DNA from: Pisaster brevispinus
Lineage: Eukaryota; Echinodermata; Asteroidea; Forcipulatida; Asteriidae
Assembly: GCA_023634235.1 (NCBI GenBank)
Contig: JAMKCF010000032.1
Coordinates: 868,001-932,000, forward strand
Length of the DNA: 64,000 nt
Reading direction: 5' to 3'
Within the stretch, counting starts at the first letter, position 1. Every line of letters begins with the position of its first letter. The position numbers and the translations under genes were made by a program. Shown one piece after another: positions 13,886 through 23,858 of this stretch. A model generated the notes under the pieces. It was not told the origin of the DNA. It did not search any database and was given only the letters and a program-made list of their open reading frames with translations.

Positions 13886-15586
13886 ATATACTCCTGAATA
13901 GAGAGCACACTACCCTTGTTCTTAACAAATTAATGCAACAGTGACCGGGCCATTATTATTTTGTTTAAAAATAGTTAGCAGTTAGCACATGTGCTTACCT
14001 TGCCTGAAAGTCTGACACTTGACTATGCCTCGCCTTGCAAAAATATCTCCTCGCCTTCCAATTGTACGACAAATGGACTTCGAAGTACTCCCACTCCGTT
14101 CACAAACACCGGTAAAAGTATTTTCCACGCAAGTTTGTATTTCCAGACTGTCGTCATTAACACAAATTTCCGCCGAGTTTCGATGTAACATCAGTTTGAG
14201 TGTATAAGTTTACCACATCATGTCAATTTGAATTACTTAGAAAAGTGGCGAGTATGTTTTTGATGCGAATAGTTTACCATAGCATTATGGGATACCCCTG
14301 CGCCTTTCACTTTGAGGCGAAGTAATGTTCGGATGCATCTATTCAACTTCCAGCCAATCAACAAAGCCCATTCTCGGACCACAGGTGTTAATTGTTTACC
14401 AAATACGGGCAATGATGACGTAAGATGAATGAAAGAAGAATGTGGTGGCGATGTTTGCATATAGTTCTAAATTCTGTACACTGATGATCAGGGTGTGGGC
14501 ATTTGAACTTTTTGATCTAAAAAAAAGGTACCATAAACGTAAACAACGAGCTTAATAATTTCAAACCACTTGACTAAGACATACAATATATTTATTGTAT
14601 AAATTCGGAAAATAGTACTAATAATTGGTTCCAGTTGTGTGTTTTTCTATTGCTTCTTAATATGACGTGCCTTTATCCTTACTGTTCCTTCTGTTATATA
14701 ACTATATTGAAACGATGAATACATTTTGATAAACAGGCAAGATGTCAATGTGTTCAAAGAGGTTACAAACCATTGAAATAATAGCTTTTAGCAATGTGTT
14801 GTAATAAGTTACGAAAATTACGACAGATGTAGAGAAAGTGACAAAAGCTATGTGTGATAGTTACACGTCGGTTCTTTAGAAGACAATATTCCAGGGCATT
14901 ACTAATGTTCCAAAAGCAGGAAAACTGAAAAGTGCATGTTAGTCTGAGAAGTTTATTATTCGGTTCCTAAAACGTGACGTTTGTCCGTTTCATGTTAATG
15001 GTTAGTCCAGGAATGTGAACAAGAGAATGAACATCATGGATAACGTTAATGCTGTTGCCATTATGGTAATTAATTTACGGGTCAAGGTACGTTACATAAA
15101 CCGATGCCAACAAACTTCAGCGTGTTATTTTCAAATGTATTGTTCCGAGAAAGTTACGAGGTTGTTTTCTTTTTATTACAAATATTTTACTTCTATTCTT
15201 TCTTGCCCTACAAAAATTTCAATACAAAATTAAACTGTGTCGTATTTCTTTTTGTGATATGAGCCTTATTTGATTTTTTCCTTTTATAGCTAATTTTGTG
15301 GCTGCTTCACGATCATTGTTTATGCTATAGTTCGTACATTGAACTAATACATATTCAGTGATTGCTTTTAAAACCACATTTGTCGCACCTATTGCCGAAT
15401 CAGGAACCGAAGGAATTAACATGTAAATTCTAAACGCTACATTCTAAAAAAAATGTAGTTGTGTTCAACTGGTAAAAACCTTTGAAAACCGAACTTTTCT
15501 TTACTAAACGTCCAAATGATTTTACTCAGCCTAGTGAATATAATAATTCGTGCATATTTCGCTGAATTTGTCATCTTTAGCCACTG

Positions 15587-15592
15587 TTTATT
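15587..15592 (-). terminator. HCN poly(A) signal
   Basis: AATAAA on the minus strand, about 90 bases downstream of the TGA of the long HCN form at 15681-15683. Confidence 0.5.
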
Positions 15593-15680
15593 TTCTAAAG
15601 ATGCCACTGAGATGACATAAGTATTACATGAAATAGATTTGATTGTAAGCGAGTTGAATGCCATTCCACTAGCACCACTG

Positions 15681-18600
15681 TCATACGGGTGACGGATGCC
15701 TATCGAAGGCACTGTTGTCGGGGGAATCACTACCGATCGGATGCAAGTGGCTTTGAGTCGTGTCTGCTGATGGACCTTCATTTACTTGCAGAATTTCCTC
15801 CATCGAATCATGCTCAAGCTCTTCATGTATTTTCCTGTTTTCAGTTTCAAACAAACAATTTTATGCAAAATGAGAAAGAGGTTGCAGGTCGAACAGTCTG
15901 TGGAGACTCCCTCGATGATAATATGACAGTAAACTTCGATGTGCCTTTCGCGTGAATAAGTAACCATGCCTAGTTCACTTTTGATATATCCTTCAGAATG
16001 GCATTTTGAGTTGATGAATGTACTGATATGAACATATTATTATATACAGAGGAAATCTTAGCTGCTAACCCACTGCTTCAAGCGTATCCGACATGACGGT
16101 CATTTGGGCGGGGTCCAGGGCTCTATTTCACAAAGCACTAAGATCCAGCTTAAAATGAATTGTTAAAACCACCACAGTGATTTATACTTTGACAGTAAGC
16201 CTACATTTTGGGTTTGCATGACGCTTAATAATGAAATTCGCAAGACTATTGAACCAACAGATGAATGGTTTTTTTTTCTTTCTTCTTCTTGAAATTTCAA
16301 GGTAGAGCAATGGGGAATGGGCAGCTGTAACTTTACTCTGATTCATTAGATCTGCCAATACAATGCAGATAACAGGACTTCCCTGTCGATAACCGATTGT
16401 AAAATAAAACTTATCTAAATGATAGTATTTTCCCCCAAACATTATGTTTAAACTGACCTCGCTGTTGTTACGGAGTCGTCGGGAATTTCAAACAAGCGTT
16501 CTGTATTCTTTGACTTGGATGAGTTTTGATCCCTCAGAGCGAAGACCAGCGCGCTCGATGACTTCCCTATTTTCTCCATGCGTTTTATTGCAACTTCTAC
16601 CATTGTTTTCCGGACTGAAGGAAATTCTGCCAGAACCTGCAGTAAATCAGGAAAATGTTTGTTCACCCCTTCGCGATTATGGCGTCACCGAAAAGGCCCT
16701 ACAGGATTTTATTAAATACTAAAGTACATCGACTGTAACTGCCCTTGTCATATTGGCAGTTTGGAGAAAATGTAAAATGTTTCACAGGTGTATTTCGAAG
16801 GGCAGGAGAGGGGAGAGGGGAGGAGAAGATGCCTGCCTAATGTAGACCATTGACAGACCTCCACATCGTGCTAGTCTTTTTCGTACATGCTGTACCCCAT
16901 TTAGAGTGACAAGTGCACCTTGGCTAAAGCCAACTGGTCAAAGTTCGACTGAAGGAGAATTTATAACTTAAGAGATTCAAAAGTTCAAAGGTGAGTTAAA
17001 AACATTATTTACCTGTTGAAAATGTTCGACAGAGAGTGAATAGAGAGAGCAGTATGTGTCGGTGCGTATAGTGGCAACCCGGGTCTCGCGAGTCAGCAAA
17101 CAGATTTCTGTAGAGAAATAAAATGAAGATCAGACTGTATTGATTACCTAATCTCGTGGGTCAGAAGACGTTTTTCTTGTCAAAAGTGTCGATCAAAATT
17201 GTAGATCAAAATTGTCGATCAAAATTGTAGATCAAAATTGTAGATCAGACGAAATCAAAACAACCATTCGGTTAAGGATCTTGTGAGTCAGTAAACAGAA
17301 TTCTGACGAGATATTTAATGACGAACAAAAGATATCAAAATGTCAATTCGGCTTATAGGATTATCTGATTATTTTCAGTCGGGTAACACAGATCCTGGGT
17401 TGCTGTTCATGCCTAGAGCGTTAACTTTGCCATTGTCATCGATATAGGCCTCATCAAGAACGGTCTCAGTCTGTGACTTCCAGACTACAACCACTACTGC
17501 CCTCGTCATGTTTGTATTGTTGGCATAGTATTTCCTTTTGATTTATTTAATAGTATGAAGTTGGTGGGTTATAACATTTTCCCGTAGTCACGCTAAACAA
17601 TAGACTGGCTTCATAACGGTCCGTATCATGTCTATTAATCCTACCTCCAAAATATGAGCCATCACTTAAAGTAGTTGCAATGTCTCCATCTGATGTGATC
17701 ACATCGACCACGCCCTGCTGAATGAAGAACATCCTATCCCCGTAAGTCCCCTCCCTGATGATGTAATCACCCGGCTGGAACACTTCAAACTTTAGGAGGA
17801 CCACGACGCGAGAGACGAAGTTGGGATCGGCAACGCTGAAGAACGGTACGCAAGCCACGAGGTCGCGGCAGTTGTAGTTAGCAACGTCCTGGGACGATGT
17901 AACAAAGGCGAAGTGTGTCAGGAATGTTTGGTGTTGGATAGAACAGAATAATAAAACCAAGTCACATAACTATCAATGTTGCTTTATAGTTGATAGACAA
18001 GCAAACCGTACATACAATTTGGAGATAGGCAATAGGCACGCTGGGAGACTAATATTATAAAACATTTCGTTGATTTTTTTTTATAAGAGCTTAAGGTTTC
18101 AGACAGAATTCTTTTCAATGGAGATAGGATAACTATGATTTATATAAGCCAAGTTACGAACTTGACCGCTAGTATAAGACAGAGACTGAGACGAGAACCA
18201 ACCTCTCTGAGTTTGACTGAGATCTCATCGAAAATGACAGTCTCGTTGAACATCTTCCCATGGTAACGGTAATCGTAGTAATCAGTGACGCGTTCTCTCA
18301 GTTCGGAAGGCAACCTTCGGTAGGCCATGTACTCCTCAACTTGTTTCAACTGTGAATAAAACAAAGACTGCTGAGGCCGTTTTCGAATTAGCGGCTGTGC
18401 CTGGATCACCACGTTAAACATGGCATTGCGCTCCGGCCACTAAACCTTAGTGGGGAGTGGAGCTCCGCCGGGCCCCATCAGAGTGCGCCTGCGAGTAGGC
18501 TGTATTTAATAGCAACACTCAGCAATAGCTGCAGTCACAGCCCAATTCGGGCATGACTTTCAAAGATCAGACTCAAATCTTCTGCAAAAGAAAACAACAA

Positions 18601-21600
18601 ATCTTGCTTAGCAGAGACGGGTTACCAGCCAAAATACCAAGCATGCTAATTGATAACGAATGCTTTTACTTTTGGACCGTGCTCCGGGAAGGCGTGGTGG
18701 TTGGGTTGGGATACCCAAGTCATGAGATTTTCTGCCTGCATATACCGCAAAAAGGAACGTAAACTGTTGGGAAGATACGTTCTTTGTTGCTAAATCTCAA
18801 CAGGACATAACATGATAATTCAGTATTCCTGAATTTAAAATGATATCTTTTTTATGTTAATCTAATTTGTATAGGCCTATTTAAAGAAAAACACCCGTTT
18901 GCCTAAATAGCATACAGACTTTTTACCTTTTCACGGTACTGTCTGCTGGACGAGTCCATTGACTGAATGAGGTTGGTTGCGTGACCTATGAAGAGTGCAA
19001 AACACGAGGCACCGGAGATCATACTGGCCATGGTGAGCCACAAGTCCGTCAGACTTTGTGGCGGGAAACGACCATAGCCAATACAGAGCATGTGCGACAT
19101 CGCCTTGAATAGTGCCCACGTGTACTGCTCCCACCAATTGGCGTTCTGGTTCATTGAAAAGTAACAACAACGAAACTGATTTCAATATAAACAAATTACG
19201 GTGTCTTGATTAAACGTTCGATTAAGTTCGAACACATTTTCTTATATTCATTTAAAGACAATAAACTCAGAGAGTGTTGTATTGAACCAATAGCGTTTCT
19301 AGAAAAAAAATAACGTAAGAAGTTTTTGAAGTGGAATTGCCTCTTAACTGTTCATGGGTAATAACATAAAATACTTCGTCGTATGATTTTTCTATGATTG
19401 ATCAAGATCATGGTCACCAGGTTTAAAAGCCAGGTTGGTCCAAGCGAGCATGCCCACTGAATTGTTTAATTTATACACGTATGATCATGACCACACCCCA
19501 GGGAGCATTGTGCAAGATGGTAAAGACTTCACCAACCTCACATACATTGATTCACGGTAATCGTGACCACGCCCACCACGAGGTACTTCCCTTTATATAC
19601 GATCAAGACAAATCCATCCTAAGGTATGATCTGTTCATTAGTAATACTTGTGACCACACCCAACATTATAATATACTAATTTATTCATGAGTTATCATGA
19701 CCACACTCACCACGAGGTTATTGATGGTGACCCAACTGTCTTGAGGAAACTCCTGCAGCATTGGAACAAGAAACTGCAGGCAGCCGTTCCAGTGGCCAAT
19801 CAGGAGCATTATGCAGATTAGATTGCCGATGCGGATCACTGCACCCGCAACATCGAACACCTGCATCAACGCAATGATTAGAATTATTAACTCATTGTGT
19901 TTGACGTGTGTGTGTGTGTGTTCGCATTAGTCATTCCGGAGTGGCAATAATTGGGTATTGATAATATTGTAAAACAAAATAGTTGATTGTGAAGTGGACT
20001 TGCTAAGAAGAAGAAGCTAGCTATATGTTTTAAATTTCATCATATGCCCTTGTTTAGGAAGCGCACCTGTTCCCATTGCCGAACGAATCGCATCAGCCTG
20101 GACAGACGAAGCAACCTAACCAGACTAAGGAGCTTAGCTAATCTCAGGACGCGTAGAGCTTTAGAGACTTCGTACAGCTTGTTTCCTCCTGACCCGCCAT
20201 TCACCGCCATGAAGATGCAATCCATGGGGATGGACGAGATGACGTCAATTACGAACCAGGTCTTCAAGTAGTGGACGGCTATCTTCTTTGGTTTCAGAAT
20301 GACCTGAAAGGAATCATGGCATAGAGTAGATATCAACCAATACTGAAACTTACGGCCCCCGCAAGAACATCATTACCCTTGTCATTGGACCATTGTCTTT
20401 ATTATTAGTTTCACCATGTTGTTCTTTAGTACTCAGTTAAATGGAGGGATGACGTTAGATCTATGCAGGAACAGTATGGACGATAACAGCAAAGAAAAAC
20501 CTATTGCATTGACCGCATGATGAAACGTGCACGTGTGAAAGGCTCATCATTGGCTGAGAGACGTGTACAGCGAACACTCCTTGTTTGTCATCAAAGATGG
20601 CGGTCAATGACGTCATGTGCAATCCATCTATAGAGATGAAAGGCAGTTTCACGCGAGGAGGAGTACATGTACATTACATGCACTGGATAAACACAGTCTA
20701 AATTCAAATAGATCGGCTTACCTGTTCGGCTGTGTTCGGATCCATGTACCCACTTCTCATATTGATGATGACATCCAGTATGAATAAACTATCTGACCCA
20801 CAATTGAAGATTGTCCACTCCCTGCTCGGGTCGATGTGGTAGAAGAATGAAATAACAACGGGTAGGCTCACCAAGTTGCATATGAGAATCATCACCATGA
20901 GGAGGTCCCAGTAGAATCTTCAAGGGGTGACAAGTTAAACACAAGTTGTAACACAACTGTTTTATAATTTTGGGTTGTGCAAAAACAAATTGATTGGAGC
21001 AGGACTTGAACCTGCGACTTCCGGATTAACATGATGTTCTACCAACAGATGAGACACCATAACCATATGTAGCGGTCTCCCTATTCAACTATTGCATCTT
21101 TAAAAGACAACACATTAGTTCATAAATCTGTCAATGCTGCTATAGCATACTCGTCGTCAAACTTCTCAAAAAGACATCCAATGTCTGAATCTTAATTGAA
21201 CCCAGTTAACCAATTCAGCACCAGGTTCACAGAGAACTACGATCTAACTTGTCATTATTACAGACTTAGCTGATCAGATGAAACAAAAACCTAATGGCTT
21301 ACTTAAATGCACTGCACGGGTGAATGATGAGAAACCCAGCAGCTTTGAGTCGCTTCTTCTCCTTCTTGATTCCATTGGTGCTCCCAAACAACTTCATGGA
21401 CAGCCTGTTATCAGTTGGCTGGAGCATCGTCCACAGCTGCCGGCGGATGAAGGTGGTCTTCAGACCGGTCTCGTCGCTATCGGCGCGCGGTCTTGGTATC
21501 CCGAGAAGAGACATGCTCTCCTTAATGGAGTTCTTGCTGTCATGCTTAGGTTTCTCATGTTTCATCAGCATCTCTACGTTCTCCATGTCGAAGGCAACAT

Positions 21601-21868
21601 GGGCGACGCCCTTGCTCCCCTTGTCTGTTGATGATCCGGATCCGCCTTGATTGCCGGCGGCAGCACCTGGTTGAGACATTGCGACCCGGGAGGGGATCAT
21701 ACGCTTCGCGGATGCTTCTGGACCATGTGCGTTTAACCAGTCCGTATCTTTTGTGGCGGTAACGTTTGATTTTCGCTCCTTTGGTGGGGCATCATCAACC
21801 GGTGTGACCTTGTTGGTCCGAAATGCAACCGATGAAGGTAAAGGATTGTTGCCAGTCCCCGGGTCCAT
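15681..21868 (-). CDS. HCN: Hyperpolarization-activated cyclic nucleotide-gated channel
   Basis: Ten coding exons in ascending order: 15681-15834, 16458-16636, 17013-17107, 17645-17888, 18203-18349, 18927-19145, 19711-19860, 20067-20303, 20722-20917, 21303-21868. The ATG is at 21866-21868 and the product is 728 residues. Exon 1 encodes the cytoplasmic N-terminus, ending in the HCN domain ([20 protein letters not shown]). S1-S2 span about 190-254. S3 and S4 follow (255-333), with regularly spaced Lys/Arg in [19 protein letters not shown]5 is at 334-383. The pore has CIGYGR with GYG at 406-408, then S6. The C-linker ([19 protein letters not shown]) leads to the cyclic-nucleotide domain with [14 protein letters not shown] and [12 protein letters not shown]. 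The family conducts Na/K inward current on hyperpolarization and is tuned by cAMP. The sequence most resembles the sea-urchin sperm flagellar channel type. Compared with vertebrate HCN, Thr in the phosphate cassette is Val597 here; Glu587 and Arg596 are kept. Confidence 0.95.
16448..16636 (-). CDS. HCN: HCN alternative short C-terminal exon (read-through form)
   Basis: If the donor at 16456-16457 (GAG|GTCAGT) is not used, the penultimate exon reads on and stops at TAA 16448-16450. The protein then ends TTARSV after 680 residues instead of continuing with the 50-residue tail encoded at 15681-15834. Both forms are open. The phase-2 match between this donor and the acceptor before 15834 supports splicing as the main form. 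Confidence 0.4.
   Translation of the reverse strand, partial: VLAEFPSVRKTMVEVAIKRMEKIGKSSSALVFALRDQNSSKSKNTERLFEIPDDSVTTARSV
17188..17247. repeat. 13-bp tandem repeat in HCN intron
   Basis: About four and a half copies of GTAGATCAAAATT, with A/C alternating at the third base. It lies in the intron between the two cyclic-nucleotide-domain exons. Confidence 0.85.
20955..21100 (-). repeat. tRNA-derived SINE, family 1
   Basis: On the minus strand it reads AATAGGGAGACC, an A-box-like TGTTGGTAGAACATC, then GCAGGTTCAAGTCCTGCTC (B box GGTTCAAGTCC), then a tail ending with ACAACCCAAAATTAT. The same order recurs at 24658, 43877 and 62235. It lies in the HCN intron between exons 1 and 2. Confidence 0.75.
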
Positions 21869-22266
21869 TTCCACCCTCACGGCTGCCAACCAGTAACGTT
21901 AAAAACCACTGTCCACACCACCACTCTCCATCTCTCGGCACCTTAAACTTTGACGTTACCGGCACCAAGCCATGAACTTGAATATTGCACAATAAGCACA
22001 AGTTATAGAGCCTAGCTACACCGCACTATTTACGCGCGCGTTCTGTGATTCTATCATTCGTCACAAAACATTCAATCGATTGCGTCATAACTTTGTTGAC
22101 GTCACAATAGACCTCGAGGGTCCCTACGTACACGGCTTGACGTGTGAAAGAACCAAAAACAGGGACCTGCAAGACTTTAGAATGCTCACCTTTGAGAAAA
22201 GTTTTAAAACAACACGTATATATAGCTTGTTTATGAGTAACGAAAGTTCGCATATCATTTAGTCAT
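21869..22266 (-). promoter_or_regulatory. Likely HCN promoter/5'UTR with a CRE
   Basis: A perfect TGACGTCA octamer is at 22097-22104, about 230 bp upstream of the ATG, beside a second half-site (TGCGTCATAA). The upstream boundary is set by a fold-back element starting at 22267. The transcription start is unknown, and no TATA box is convincing. Confidence 0.45.
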
Positions 22267-22637
22267 GGGACACGCTGCCTTGGGTTGGGCGCTTTGGGCT
22301 ACAAAAGCGTTCGTTATTAAATGAATAATGGTTGGAAAGATGTTTCAAAAGTAGAACAAAGCCTAATGATACACACAATCCCTCCAAATTGTGTAGCTTT
22401 CATTTTACTTCGTGAACTAATACGGTCTGATCCGCCGAGTGTAGAACCACATTTTTAATTCCACAACATGGCGGACCATGTTAGTACAAGAAGTAAAAGG
22501 AAAACCACACAATTTTGAGGGACATTTTGAGTGTAAATCATTATATTCTACTTTTTAAACATCTTTCCGGCCATATTCATTTCATAACAAACGCTTTTTA
22601 TAGCCCAAAGCACCCAATCCAAGGCAACGTGTGTCCC
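22267..22637. repeat. Fold-back element, family C, upstream of HCN
   Basis: Long terminal inverted repeats of about 155-170 bp. The left end is GGGACACGCTGCCTTGG; the right end, read back, is GGGACACACGTTGCCTTGG. Inner matches include GCTTTGGGCTA, GGAAAGATGTTT and AATTGTGTAG/AATTGTGTGG. The centre contains the short palindrome-like CATGGCGGACCATG. No open reading frame of note. Confidence 0.85.
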
Positions 22638-23811
22638 TTTTTAAACGTTCGCCTTCGCGTGAAATATAAGCCGAGCTTATAATAAACATTGCTTTGTGTG
22701 CGCTTCCTGTCGGCCAAAAAATACACACTGAAATAATACTACTGATTGACTGCCATTATCAATTCGCCTCCTGAGGCCTATGGACTTATATTGTATAAAA
22801 CAGTTTAAAGTCAAAGTATGCTTGGAAACGAATAGTTCTGCGATGTGTTCCGCCTAATATTTTGTTACATACAATGGGACTAACAAATAATTGGTTATAA
22901 CAACATTTATTGCGCAATTAAAACCATTGATAATTTATTATTTAAAAATCTAAAAACCATAAAATGCAAGTATGGACGGATATCTTACAAATAAAAGTAA
23001 ATGGCCATAGACACATGTACTTTCTGTATTTATGTGCCCAAGCATGGGTACAAAACAACTTATCAAATCAAGCCTAAATCTTTTATAACTTGAAAATAGG
23101 CGTTAAATAAAATGGTTGACATGTCGTATATTTACCATCTGTATAATACAAGAAAGGACCGTTATAATAGCGCGTGCATAGTACACCATTTCGGAAATCC
23201 AACTCTTTTGTCAACTTTACAAAACAACACACACAAAATCCAGAACTTTTAGAACATTATGCATTGACGTCATCAAGCCACCATGAAACAATGGAAACGC
23301 ACAGCATTGGCCAATGAACGATCTCCTTTTGACCTTCCCAAATGACGTCAAGTCCATAAGGTCTATAGATTGTTGAAAAACATCATTGTGAGAGGTGGAA
23401 CAATAATATCAAAATTATGAGTATGAAAGTGAACTTAATGCAGTGTCAGTAGAAGTATCAGGCGTCCAGAAAGCGTTTTCTCTTCGAGAAAACTATTACC
23501 AACAGGGCCCAATTTATGCTCAACAGAATAAGGTTACTAGCCAAAAATACCATGTCACATGTAGAAAATGTGACTGGTATTCTGCTTACATTGGTTGAAT
23601 GTCGCGACATGTAATGGCAAAATACAGGATGACAAGCGACATGTGTTCCACCAATCAAATGACAAGGATATGTGTGTGCGGTACGTATAAATCAAAATAA
23701 ATTACCCTCATAAGAAAAACTGAACAAGTTTACCTTGTAGTTTTTTTCTCAACATTTGCACCTATTTTTACAACAAAGTTACAATGACAATAACACTGCT
23801 AATATTGTACA
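22638..23811. other. HCN-SPAG8 intergenic DNA
   Basis: No exon seen. It holds two perfect TGACGTCA octamers at 23265-23272 and 23343-23350, and a fragment of MITE family B at about 23498-23600. Confidence 0.5.
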
Positions 23812-23817
23812 TTTATT
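23812..23817 (-). terminator. SPAG8 poly(A) signal
   Basis: AATAAA on the minus strand, about 45 bases past the SPAG8 stop codon, giving a very short 3'UTR. Confidence 0.65.
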
Positions 23818-23858
23818 GAAATTACAGTTCATTAATGATACAGATCTAGGAGAAGGGA

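Larger units (their letters stand above)
7491..15586. other. Gene-poor intergenic region
   Basis: About 8 kb of AT-rich DNA between the Ig gene and the 3' end of HCN. No exon with plausible splice sites and a recognisable protein was found on either strand. Repeats are listed separately. A GC-richer patch at 12840-12980 contains GATTGGTC (CCAAT-box complement) and GGGCGG, and 14250-14460 contains TGACGTAA. Either could be regulatory, but no transcription unit is visible beside them. Confidence 0.5.

Noticed and set aside
15437..15781. 114-residue minus-strand frame overlapping the HCN 3' end
   Set aside because: Overlaps the phase-supported HCN terminal exon in another frame and has no features of its own.
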